From: Chondrosia reniformis
Lineage: Eukaryota; Porifera; Demospongiae; Chondrillida; Chondrillidae
Direction: 5' to 3'
Assembly: GCA_947172415.1 (NCBI GenBank)
Contig: OX359196.1
Span: forward strand, 3,660,501 to 3,724,500
DNA length: 64,000 bases
Part shown: piece after piece, positions 11,795 to 23,312 of the stretch
How positions within the stretch are numbered: position 1 is the stretch's first letter
Layout of the letters: each line of letters begins with the position of its first letter
Position numbers and translations under genes: made by a program
The notes under the pieces: generated by a model
Told to the model about the DNA's origin: nothing
Database searches by the model: none
What the model saw: the letters and a program-made list of their open reading frames with translations, nothing else

Positions 11795-13204
11795 TTGACA
11801 GATTTAAAAAAAATAATTAAAACATTTACTGTAATAGAAAAAACTGACACTATGAGATTTTTTATTGGCGACAAGCCTGCTGTGCAATTTGAACGGGGAA
11901 CACAGCAAGGGGGCAATTTTCCATGTAGTTGTGGTGTACATTTGAACAAATTTAAAGACCCAGCAGTTACTTTAAGACATTCACCTAAATCTTTGAAAGA
12001 AAAGCAAAAAATGGCTACACTAGGTAAATTTGGAAAACAGACCAATGTTTTAAAGCCTTTTTCTAGGCTAACTAAAAGCGATATATTGATGGAACTTGAT
12101 AAAAGAGGCCACAGAGATGTGTATGATCTAACTAAGCCTCAACTTGAATATCTTCTTAGGAATACGTTAACAGGTGTACAAAGAGTACCTGCCTTGCTTT
12201 TACCTAGCCCCACAGTTAATCTGGAAAGCCTAAGCTTACAGACCTACAGTGTAATGGACTGTGAGCCCCTTCATGACTTCAAGGGTTATGCTATGCACCT
12301 GATAAACCAGGTTTCGAAGACAAGTCATCTGTCTTCTTCCATAAAACATGAAATAAAGGAATATATTACTAAGTCTCGCCAGGGTGAACAGGTCTCAGGG
12401 TCTGACATTAGGTGTGCTGTGTTGCACATATACCAAATACTAGTTAAATCAAATGCTAGCTGGAAAAGGCAAACCTTGTTTTTAAGCTTAACACAGATAA
12501 GTCAAGTACTATACTCTAGTGATACTGGAAGATGTGGTAAACAAATACTTAAATTTTACAGTTGCTGCTGGTTGCATCATGAGTTAAATGTAGAATTATT
12601 TCCACAGCCTAGTGAAACTGCTCTCCATGGAATATACTTTCATGCATTGTTGACACATGCTCCTGTTCAACAGGAGATAATTTGTAATAGATCTGTCAAC
12701 ACAGAAAGTGAAGAACAGATCTTGCAAAAGGCAAAGAGTTGTGTCCGGGACACCAGTGATAGAAAAGCTAACACCCTTATTCCTAATCTTTTAATGAGAT
12801 TAGAGGCTAAAGAGATTTTATATAACTCGACAGCTACTACTGTGTATGAAAGTGATACACGAATTAAGAAGGTGGCTAAACTATTGCCTGCATACAAAGG
12901 GACTAAAATTTCAATTACTTTCATTAAAGACAGGCCATACCAGTGGCAGGCTCATCTAGAGAGAATATCGCCTTTCCTGCTACTTGGAAAAGGTCACTGG
13001 TGGGATTTAAATGAGGATCAAACCCAAATTATATTTAGAGATGGTGACTCAGAAAGAGAAACCCTGCCAAATGCCCCAAATATATTGCATTTCAGAAGTA
13101 ACACAGGAGAAGATGTCATTGAACGTTCAAAGCATTCATTTTCCCAGCTCATTGCTGAGAAAAGGGACAACCTTGTTTCAGCATCAGAATGTATTCAGAA
13201 CTAA
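11795..13204 (+). CDS. Unknown family copy 1, long C-terminal block
   Basis: Longest intact stretch of the family, about 469 codons; coding similarity extends upstream to about 11772 (FIPDRLDCL). Near the start is RFFIGDKPAVQFERGTQQGG then CSCGVH, matching FFNGDEVAQ and CTSCGIH of the second copy: a Gly/Cys motif that may be a zinc site. It is followed by a SAP-like segment, LTKSDILMELDKRG, so DNA binding is plausible. Later LDCEPLHDF-like text appears as MDCEPLHDFKGYAMHL, then CCWLHHELNVELFP and a HALLTHAPVQQEI stretch. I recall similar multicopy predicted proteins in cnidarians and sponges without assigned function. No RNase H, tyrosine recombinase or helicase signature is visible. Confidence 0.65.
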   Translation: MTDLKKIIKTFTVIEKTDTMRFFIGDKPAVQFERGTQQGGNFPCSCGVHLNKFKDPAVTLRHSPKSLKEKQKMATLGKFGKQTNVLKPFSRLTKSDILMELDKRGHRDVYDLTKPQLEYLLRNTLTGVQRVPALLLPSPTVNLESLSLQTYSVMDCEPLHDFKGYAMHLINQVSKTSHLSSSIKHEIKEYITKSRQGEQVSGSDIRCAVLHIYQILVKSNASWKRQTLFLSLTQISQVLYSSDTGRCGKQILKFYSCCWLHHELNVELFPQPSETALHGIYFHALLTHAPVQQEIICNRSVNTESEEQILQKAKSCVRDTSDRKANTLIPNLLMRLEAKEILYNSTATTVYESDTRIKKVAKLLPAYKGTKISITFIKDRPYQWQAHLERISPFLLLGKGHWWDLNEDQTQIIFRDGDSERETLPNAPNILHFRSNTGEDVIERSKHSFSQLIAEKRDNLVSASECIQN

Positions 13205-13509
13205 GTGCTGTGTTAGACATACTACCAGGATACCTAAATACCTCTGAAAGGTTGTATGAGCAAAGTGACCTAGAACACTCTCTTCCATCCCCTTCTACTA
13301 CTACAACTGATTCAATTATTACCCAACAGAATGGGCTCCTTCTACCCCATAGCTCCACACTTCATAGTCACTATTGCTTTTCAGAAAAAATGCTAGTTTA
13401 AATGCTAGCCCAATTATTCCACCGAGTCAAATTGAAACTGTAAATGTAAATGAAACATGCACAGAAGTATTAACAAATAGAGATGAACCCACACAATTAC
13501 CAAATTAAA

Positions 13510-13880
13510 ATTACAAATCTAGCCTAGCTAGAGCACTCGCTGGTATAGTTGGTCATTCTCAAGAACTTACACAGTTAGATCTCTGCAGGGATCAGTTGAA
13601 AAGGCTCAAGAAAAAGCCTTTATACATATGGAAGAGGCATAGGTACCTTCTGGACAAATTCAAAGAGAAACTAGCTAAAGTCAAGTCCCAAACAAAGAAG
13701 GAGCTGGAGAGAGTGATGGTATCAAAATTATCTAATGAGTTCTTACCAGAAGAGGAAGGAAAGCATGTAGAAGCAGAAAAGAAATTCAAGGAAATTGTAA
13801 GATTATTGAGGAAGCTCAATCATGAGGATGTTTAAGTAGATGAGAATGGTCTAGAATTGTCATATCTAGAGTGGCCACCA
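13510..13880 (+). pseudogene. Unknown family copy 1, Lys-rich coiled-coil tail
   Basis: Open frame from about 13510 to TAA at 13833-13835, reading on past the stop for about 20 more residues (LELSYLEWPPGKRSKTE). It is rich in Lys and Glu: LKRLKKKPLYIWKRHRYLL, then a helical stretch ending LLRKLNHEDV. Position and orientation suggest the C-terminus of the family protein upstream, separated by a degraded Ser/Thr-rich linker at 13205-13510. Coiled-coil character is inferred from heptad-like charge spacing. Confidence 0.45.
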
Positions 13881-14558
13881 GGAAAGAGAAGCAAAACAGA
13901 ATAACCAGATTAGTTCTTTGACATGACATGGTTCAATACAGGTAATAGCTACATTGAATATCTCTATTTTTCTCCTTTTAGACATTTTCTTAATTTTGTC
14001 AAATGCAGCAAAAAGATTGAACAACTACTTGCATGATGAATCTTGAACTATAATCATGTATTGTACTGTTAAAAAATTCATTATTTATAATTTAATAGTC
14101 ATGCTATACAATTAAAAACATTCCAATTTGTCAATAAAGCATGGTATGTTAAGGAACTGCATATGTGACATGCCATATACATGTATGCTGAAAGATGGGC
14201 CTGCAGATGAACAATGACAATGTGCATGTTCTTTAAACATGCCATGCCCTTGATATGAACATTGTCATTAATGAACTATGTGGCATGTTATTGTCCTTTG
14301 CATACATGACTATATGTCAACACACCTTCAAAGATAGGTGTTATATGTAGGTGTAAATAGGGAGGTCAAAATCCAGTTAATTGGAGTAATTCTGATTGGT
14401 TGATTGGTGAATTAACTATAAATCCAATTGGTCCATTAACTTGAAATTTCATTGCCTGAGATTGAAATAATGATATCCAAAAGAAAACTATTTAAAGAGT
14501 AAGCAACTTCAAGATAGCATCAAATTTTAATAAAGAAGAATATCGATCAGATTGAAAT
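13881..14558. other. AT-rich spacer
   Basis: No gene seen. ATGACAATGT near 14213 and ACATTGTCAT near 14263 are perfect inverted copies within a region with several CATG-bearing near-repeats. Confidence 0.5.
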
Positions 14559-14983
14559 ATGGAAGGAAAGCGAAGTACTGGGTACCTTCCATACAGGAAA
14601 GGATTCAATGAGGCTCCTGGCCAATATTATTATAAGAGAAGAGAGGACAGGAGAGCCATGGCTGAGGCATTCTCATACTATGAGAAAACCAAACCAAAAA
14701 GGAGGCAGACAGCAAAAGGAGGGAGGAAGCATTTGAAAAAAGGGTACAGGAAGATGTTGAGAGGAGGTTGGAGGCAGAATTTAATGAGAGGGTCAAAAAT
14801 GAAGTGTCCAGAAGGTTAAATGAAGAAGTTGAAAAAAGAATCATAGCAATTGAGAGAGAAAAACTATTGAAGGAAGAAGTATATCGGAAAAAACTTGAGA
14901 AGGAAGAGAATGAGAAGAAGAAGTGGCTAGATGAGGTAGAAACCATTGTAGCAATGGTTTTAACTAGAATAAACAATCACTAG
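14559..14983 (+). pseudogene. Charged coiled-coil protein, one frameshift
   Basis: ATG at 14559 opens a basic, tyrosine-rich start (MEGKRSTGYLPYRKGF). The second half, ending at TAG 14981-14983, is a strongly charged helix (EFNERVKNEVSRRLNEEVEK) typical of a coiled coil. The halves lie in different frames. The second frame is already open upstream as SKRREEAFEKR, so a single +/-1 event between about 14690 and 14730 would link them. It lies 0.7 kb downstream of the unknown family copy on the same strand and could be its partner or an unrelated ORF. I do not recognise the family. An indel sequencing error is possible. Confidence 0.4.
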
Positions 14984-15646
14984 CTATGTAGTATTAGGCA
15001 CAAGTTTTATTTATTTATCCCATCATTTATTTAGTCTACACACTATTATCTTCTATTATTTTTGTATTAGAAATTAATAATCTTAAATGAAGAATAACAT
15101 GAGGTAATTTAACAAGACAACAGTAAAGGATAATACTCAAGACCAGTACACATAGCTGGTATAGTAGAATTTAGCAGCATTTAAAACAAAATTAAACTAT
15201 GTCAGCCTTGCTCGTCACTTGTTTTTTGCTCATGTACAAGCAGAGTCAAGATTGGTTCAAAAAAATTGATAAATATCAGTGTAGTCCTTTGTCAGTAGTG
15301 GCTTTCATAAAAGCCTTTTAATTAAGGCAAGATATCCAAATAACACATGCTATTAATAAGGCCACTTCAACTTAATCGTATGTTTCTAGGGCGACTTGCG
15401 CTTAAGAATAGGGTCGGTAGGTTTTAAAATAGGGTTGGTCGGGCCCGAGAAACAGAAGATCAAGTTAAAGTGGCCTAACACGGAAGGCACTTTTAAAACA
15501 ACAGCATAAAAATTGGCAAGAATGCCTTTAATAGAAGGAATGTACTAGAAGAAATAAAAACGGCATGAATTAAAACTATAAAACTCTTAAACAAATCCCA
15601 GCATTTCAAAGTAAGAGGGAACTCAGCGATAGAAGGGCTAAATTCT
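14984..15646. other. Spacer with small inverted-repeat element
   Basis: AT-rich spacer without a gene. The only structure seen is the 118-bp inverted-repeat element at 15359-15476. Confidence 0.5.
15359..15476. mobile_element. 118-bp MITE-like element
   Basis: Imperfect terminal inverted repeats of about 28 bases begin AGGCCACTTCAACTT and end AAGTTAAAGTGGCCT, around a 60-bp GC-richer centre with GGGTCGG and GGGTTGGTCGGG. No clear target duplication is seen. Confidence 0.4.
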
Positions 15647-15922
15647 TCACTTGTGAGACTTCACTGTCTGGCGAGGTTTCTTTTTCCTGGCTGGTAAGGC
15701 TTCTTCTTCGCTGGTGAGGCTTCTTCTTCTTGGCTGGCTGGCTGGCTGGCAAGGCTTCTTCTTCTTCGCTGGCGAGGCTTCTTCTTCTTTGCTGGCTGGC
15801 GAGGCTTCTTCGTGAGTCTTCAATTGATCACACACGACGCGTTTCAGATTGAATACCTGGTAATGCTTGGTTAACGTATTGATTTCTTTCTGATTTGTAA
15901 CCGATAGCGCTAAATAACGCAT
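15647..15922 (-). CDS. Small Lys/Glu/Pro-rich ORF, unknown
   Basis: Open frame of 91 codons from ATG 15922. The first 45 residues look like ordinary protein (LALSVTNQKEINTLTKHYQ). The rest is repeats of Glu-Glu-Ala-Ser-Pro-Ala-Lys-Lys type, encoded by a GAAGAAGCC/GCCAGC low-complexity tract that resembles tails of chromatin-binding proteins. The tract could equally be simple-sequence DNA with a chance frame. No neighbour supports a role. Confidence 0.25.
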   Translation of the reverse strand: MRYLALSVTNQKEINTLTKHYQVFNLKRVVCDQLKTHEEASPASKEEEASPAKKKKPCQPASQPRRRSLTSEEEALPARKKKPRQTVKSHK

Positions 15923-17449
15923 TCACTCTAACGTTTAAAAACGAACATTCTTTACTAATTAGCGATTGTTATGTGACGATCGCCATAATGCAGCCTATCC
16001 CTCAGGAACAGCCATAAGGTACCAGTGAAATATTGAGCAAAAACTATGGGATATTAGGGTTAAAAGTATGGCATATACCGGGAAAAACTATGGGATATAT
16101 TGGGCAAAAACTATGTGATATATAGGGCAAAAACTATGGGTATATTGGGCTAAAACTATGGGATATATTATGGAATATATTGGGCAAGAACTATGGGATA
16201 TATTGTGCCAAACATTTGGATATATAAGGCAAAACCTATGAGATATCTTGGGCCAAATGTATTGGATATATTGGGCAAACATAATGGGATATATTGGACA
16301 AAATCTATGGGATAGAATGTCCAAACACTATAGGATATATTGGGCAAAAACTATGGGATATATTGGGCAAAACTATGGGATATATTGAGCAAAAACTATT
16401 GGAAATCTTATGGTATATATTGGGCAAACACTATGAGATATATTGTGTAAAAACTATGTGGCATATTGGGAAAAACAATGAAATATATCAGACAAAGACT
16501 ATGGGTTGTATTGGGAAATACTATGGCATATATTGGGCAAAAACTATGGGATATATAAGACAAAAACAATAGGATATAATGGGTAACAACTATGTGATAC
16601 ATTATGGGATATATGGGACAACAACTATGGGATAAATTGGGCAAAAATTTTGGATATATTCGGCAAAAACTATGTGATATATTGGGCAGAAATTATGGGG
16701 TATAATGGCTAAAACTATGGGATATATTGGGCAAAAACTATGGGATATATTATGGGATATATTGTGCAAATATTGTGGGATATATTGGGCAAACACTATG
16801 AAATATATCTAGCAAAACTATTAAATATATTAGGAAGAAACTATGGGATATATTTTGCAAAACCTATGGGATGTATTGGTAAAAAATAATGGGATATATT
16901 AGACAAAAACTATGGGATAATTTCGGCAAAATCTATGGGATATATAGGGCAAAAACTAAGGGATATATTGAGCAGAAACTATAGGATATACTGTGGGAAA
17001 TGTTGTGCAAATATTATGGGATATATTGGGTAAAAAGTATTTGACATATTGGGCAGAACTATGATATATTGGGCTAACACTATGGGATATAACAGGAAAA
17101 TCTGTTGGATATATTTGGCAAAAACTATGGATATATTGGATAAAAACTACGGGATATGTTATGGGATATATGGGTCAAAAACTATGGGATATTTAGGGCA
17201 AAAATATGGATTCTATTAACTGAAACTGCGATAGGTTGGGCTATAACCATGGGATATATAGGGTAAAAACTATGGGATATATTGGGCAAAAACTGTTGGA
17301 TATATTTGGCAAAAACTGTGAGATATATTCAACAACTACGGGATATATTGAGAAAAAGCTATGGGATATATTGGGCAAAAATTATGAAATATTGAGCAAA
17401 AACTATGGCATACATTTGCCAAACTATTGGATATAATAGGCTAAAACTA

Positions 17450-18140
17450 TGGGATATATTAGGCAAAAACTATGGGATATATTATGGGATATATTGTTTA
17501 AAAACTATGGGATATGCCATGGGATATAGTTGGCTGAAATAGAAGATAGATTGAGCAAAAACTGTGGGATTTAGTGACAATATGTTATATACTCTGCCTA
17601 AACTATGGGAAATATGGAGCAAAAACTATGGAATTTAATTGTAAAAATTTGATATATTAGGCAAACGTATGGGATATATTAGGCAAAAACTATGTTTATA
17701 TTGGGCTAAAACTATGGGATATAATATGGGATATATTGGGCAAGAACTGTGGGTTATATTGTGCCAAACTTTTGGATAGATTAGGTAAAACCTATGAGAT
17801 ATATTAGGCAAAAACTATGGGATATATTATGGGATATATTGTTTAAAAACTATGGGATGTGCCATGGGATATAGTTGGCTGAAATAGAAGATAGATTGAG
17901 CAAAAACTGTGGGATTTAGTGACAATATGTTATATACTCTGCCTAAACTATGGGAAATATGGAGCAAAAACTATGGAATTTAATTGTAAAAATTTGATAT
18001 ATTAGGCAAACGTATGGGATATATTAGGCAAAAACTATGTTTATATTGGGCTAAAACTATGGGATATAATATGGGATATATTGGGCAAGAACTGTGGGTT
18101 ATATTGTGCCAAACTTTTGGATAGATTAGGTAAAACCTAT
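17450..18140 (+). repeat. 345-bp tandem duplication (15 monomers)
   Basis: The block starting near 17450 recurs 345 bp downstream with only scattered changes; rare variants such as CCATGGGATATAGTTGGCT at 17518 and 17863 mark it. 345 equals 15 x 23, so the event kept repeat register. Confidence 0.85.
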
Positions 18141-20861
18141 GAGATATATTAGGAAAAAACTATTGGATATATTGGGCAAACATAATGGGATATATTGGAC
18201 AAAAGCTATGGGTTATATTGTGCAAAAACTATAAAATATATTGGGCAAAAACTATGGTATATATCAGGCAAAAGCTATGGGATATATTTGGTAAAACTAT
18301 GGGATATATTGGGCAAAAACTATGGCATATATTGATCAAAAACTATGGGAAATATTATGGTATATATTGGTCAAACACTGAGAAATATTGTGTAAAAGCT
18401 ATGTTGTATATTGGACAAAAACAATGAAATGTATCAGAAAAAACTACGGGTTGTATTGGGAAATATTATGGCATATATTGGGCAAAAGCTATTGGATATA
18501 TCAGGGAAAAACTATGGGATATATTGGGTAACATCTATGGGATACATTATGGGATATATGGGGCAAAAACTATGGCATAAATTGGGCAAAACCTTTGGAT
18601 ATATTGGGCAAAAACTATGGGATTTATTGGGCAATGGGATATAATGGCAAAAAGTAAGGGATATGTTAGGCAAAAATTATGAGATATATTCGTCAACAAC
18701 TATGGGATATATTGAGTTAAAACTATAGTATATATTGGGCAAAAACTTTGGGATATATTGAACAAAAACTATGGGATATATTATGGTATATATTGATCAA
18801 AAGCTATGGGATATATTATGGGATATATCGATCAAAAACTATGGGGTATATTGGCCAAAACTGTTGGATATATTTGGAAAAAATTATGGGATATATTATG
18901 GGATATATGGGTCAAAAACAATGGGATATATTGGCAAAAGTATGGGATATATTGGGCAAAACTATATTATATAGAACAAAAACTATGGGATATATGGGGA
19001 CATAACTATGGGATATATTAGGTAAAACTAAGGGATGTATTTAGTAAGAACTATGGGATATATTGGACATAAACTATGAAAGATTTTCGGCAAAATCTAT
19101 GGAATTTATTGGGAAACATTTATGATATATAAAATTGGGCTAACACTACGGGTTATATTATGAGATATAGTAGGCAAAAAGGATAGGATATATAGAGCAA
19201 AAACTATGGGATATATCGCTCTAAGTCTACGGGTTATATTATGGGATTTATCCAGCAAGGAGTATGGGATATATTGGGCAAAAGCTATGGGATAATTGGG
19301 GAAAACTATAGGATATATTGGGGAAAACTGTTGGATATACTTGGCAAAAGCTATGGATATATTTGGCAAAAACTATGGGATGTATTATGGTATATATTGA
19401 GCAAAACTATTGGATATATTTGGCAGAAATAATGGGATATATTTGGCAAAAACTAGAGTATATAAGACACAAACTATGGGATATATAGGCCAATAACTGT
19501 GGGTATATTGTGGAATATATTGGGTAAAAACTGTTGGATATATTTGGGCAAGCTATGGATATTTTAGGAAAAAATATGGGATATATTATGGGATATATGG
19601 GTCAGAATCTAGGGGATATATTGGCAAAAGTATGGGATATATTGGGCAAAAACTGTATTATATAGAGCAAAAAGTATGGGATATATATTGGGACAAAACT
19701 ATGGGATATATTAAGCAAAAACTATGGGATATATTAGGTAAACCTAAGGCATGTTTTTGGCAACAACTATGGGATATATTGGCCATAAACTATGGGATAT
19801 ATTCGGCAAAATCTATGGGATTTATTGAGCCAAAACTATGGGATATATCGTTCTAAGTCTACGGGTTATATTTTGGGATATATCCAGCAAGAAGTATGGG
19901 ATATATTGGGCAAGAGGTATGGGATATATTGGGCAAGAGGTATGGGATATATTGGGCAAAACTGTTGGATATATTGAGGAAAAACTGTTGGATATACTTT
20001 GCAAAAACTATGGATATATTTGGCGAAAACTATGGCAAATATTATGGGATTTATTGAGCAAAACTATTGGATATATTTAGTAAAAACAATGGGATATATT
20101 GGGCAAAAACCAGAGTATATAGGACAAAAACTATGGGATATATAGGGCAAAATCTGTGGGTACATTATGGAATATATTGGGCAAAAACTATGGGATATAT
20201 TGGGTTAAACAATGGGATTGATTGGGCAAAAGCTATGGGATATGTTATGGGATATATTTGTCGAAAGTTCAGGGATATATTGGGCAAAACTATGGGATAT
20301 ATTGGGTAAAATCTATGAGATGTATCATGGGATATATTTGTCAAAAATTATAAGATATATTGAGCAAAAACAATGGGATATTATGGTATGTATTTTGCAA
20401 ACCTATGGGATATATTGGGTAAAAACTATGGGTATATCAGGCCATAACTATGGCATATACTGAGAAAAGACTATTGGATATAATAGGCAAAAACTATGGG
20501 ATATATTTTGAGATATATTTGACAAACATTTTAGGATAGATTGAGCAGAAACTATGGGATATAGTGAAAAAATTAAGAGATATATTCGGCTAAAACTATG
20601 GGATATGCTGAGCCAAAACCATGGGATCTATTAAGTAAAACTAAGGGATATATTAGTCAATAATATGGGATATATTTGGCGAAAACTATGGGATATACTG
20701 GGAAAAACTATGGGATATATTGAGCTAAGACTATAGGTTATATAATGGGATATAGTTAGCTAAAACTTTAGGATATAATGGGCAAAAATTCTGGGATATA
20801 TTGGGCTCAGACTATAGGTTATATAATGGGATAGAGTTGGCTAAAACTATGGAACATGGGA

Positions 20862-21005
20862 TAATATATCCCATAGTTTTTTCCGATACATGGCATAATT
20901 TTTCCCAACGTATTCCATAGTTTTTGATCAATATAACCCATAATATATCCCATAGTTTTTGCTCTATATAATATAGTTTTTGCCCAAATAAATCCCATTT
21001 ATCTC
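20862..21005 (-). repeat. Inverted segment within array B
   Basis: For about 140 bp the monomers read in reverse complement (CCCATAGTTTTT, TATATCCCAT), while both sides read forward. The left junction forms a local palindrome around ATGGGATAATATATCCCAT. Confidence 0.85.
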
Positions 21006-22892
21006 AATATCCTATAAATGATAAGATATATTCGGCTAAAACTATGGGATATAATGGGCCAAAACAAAGGGATATATCAAGTTAAAATTATTGGATGGAT
21101 TGGGCAAAACTATGGGATATATTGGGCTAAGACTGTGGGTTATATTAAAGGATATATTGGACAAAAACTATGGGATATATTGAGCAAAGACTATGGCATA
21201 TACTGGTCAAAAACTATAGGATATATGGTGCTAAAATTATGCGATGTCTATACCAAAAACTATATGTAAATTATGGGATATATAGGGCAAAACTATGGGA
21301 TATAATGGGTAAAAACAATGGGATAAATTGGGCAAAAACTATGGGATATATTATGGGATATATTTAGCAATATTTATAGGATAGATTGGGCAAACACTAT
21401 GGGATATAGCAACAAAAAGGAGAGATAAATTCGGCTAAAACTATGGGATATACTGGGCCAAAACAATGGAATATATTAAGCAAAAACTAAGGGATATGTT
21501 AGGCAAAATTATTGGATATATAGGCAAGAATTATGGGATATACTATGGGATATATTTGTCAAAAGCTAAGGGATATATTTGGCATAAACTAAGGGGTATA
21601 TTGGATAAAACTATGGGATATATTATGGGGTATGATTGGCAATATTACATAGGATATAGGCAAAAACTATGGGACATAGTGACAAAATTAACAGATATAT
21701 TTGGCTAAAACTATGGGACATACTGAGCGAAAACAATGGGATATCTAAAGCAAAAACTAAGGGATATATTAGGCAAAATTATTGGATATATTTGGCAAAA
21801 ACCATGGGATATAATTGGCAAAAACTATGGGATATATTCGGCAAAAACTATGAGATATATTGAGTAAAAACTATGGGATACATTGGGCTAAGGCTATAGG
21901 TTATATTACATAACTAGGAAATACAACTAGGATCTACAACTAATACATACAACTAGTACATAAAAATAGTACATACGATTAGTACTACAACTAGTTAATA
22001 CAAATAGTACATACATCTAGCACATACAACTAGTATGTTCATAAAGGATCTACAACTGGTACATACAAATAGTACATACAACTAAAACATACAAAAAACA
22101 TACAACTAGTACATACAACTAGTATAGGCAACTAGTACATACTACTAGTACATACAACTACTACATACAAATAGTACGTAAAACTAGTGCATACAACTAG
22201 TTCATACAACTAGTACATACTACTACAACTACTATATATAACTACTCCATACAAGTAGTACAAAAAATAGTACATACATAGTAATTATAACTAGTACGTA
22301 CCACAAATTCATACAAGTAGTTCATACAACTAGTACATACAACTTGTTCATATAACTGGTACATAAAAGCAGTACATACAACTACTCCATACAACTAGTA
22401 CATACAAATAGTACATAAAACTAGTACATACAACTAGTATATATAACTAGTATACACAAGAAGTACATACAACTAGTGCATAAAACTAGTTCATATCACG
22501 AATACACACATCTAGCCCATACAACTAGTAACTAGTACAGAAAACTAGTACATACAAATAGTACATACAAATAGTACATACAACTAGTCTATACAACTAG
22601 TACATACAAGAAGTACATACAACTAGTACATAGAACCAGCACATCCCACTAGTATATATAACTAGTATGTATACGTGTAACTAGTACAAAGAAATAGTAC
22701 ATACAACTAGAACATACAACTAGAACATACAACTAGTACATATAACTAGTACAAGCAACTAGTACAAATAACTAGTACATACACATAAAACTAGTTCATA
22801 TAAATAGTACATACATCTAGTACATACAGCTAGTACATACAAACAGTACATAGATCTAGTACATACAACTAGTACACACAACTAGTACAAAT

Positions 22893-23312
22893 AGTATTCT
22901 ATTGACGCGCTGTTTCCACATCCAATCAGGCAAGAAGTCTTCTAAACCTAAGGCCCTAGGCCTTCCTGTCACTTTTGTTACCTTCCCGTCTCTTACTAAC
23001 CTTCTGATTGTCTGATTTCCTTCCCTGGTTGCATGGCTGCGATTCATTGGTTCTTTTCTCCCACACAGCCATAGCAACAGAGTAGACCAGGCAGTTCAGG
23101 TGCCAGGCCAACCATGGGCCTTCCTGCCACTCTTTCTCCACCCAATCATTGGCCTCCTGAAGCTGTGCCGTATTAACATTGTTGAACCGCACCACCAAAC
23201 AGGGTTTACTATCCAAGAAATCTCAAGGTTTCTTTCGGAGACAGTCATCTTTTGCTTTGCCTAAAGGTTGTATCAATGCCACTTGTCCTATATAGGACTG
23301 GGATGATGAACC
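22893..23312 (-). pseudogene. Internal fragment of R2-group LINE
   Basis: Minus-strand match to the region of the LINE copy at about 30375-30805: the protein fragment EANDWVEKEWQEGP and HLNCLVYSVAMAV is shared. Both ends of the element are missing, so this is an internal piece and not a simple 5' truncation. It sits inside the forward satellite. Relative to the 13-bp unit it has the same orientation as the two larger LINE copies, which lie on the plus strand within the inverted satellite. It encodes the linker between the N-terminal Myb-like part and the reverse transcriptase; no enzymatic domain is included. Confidence 0.85.

Larger units (their letters stand above)
16025..21905 (+). repeat. 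23-bp minisatellite array B
   Basis: Same two-part 23-base unit as the array at 6930-8875, same orientation, about 5.9 kb. It includes long blocks directly alignable to the first array: 16806-17260 corresponds to 8062-8460 with the same unusual variants. No real gene is called inside it. Confidence 0.95.

Noticed and set aside
6930..21905. Repeat proteins of the GYIGQKLWDILGKNYGIY type
   Set aside because: The 23-bp unit is stop-free in every frame, so these frames are expected by chance, and variants do not preserve the protein.
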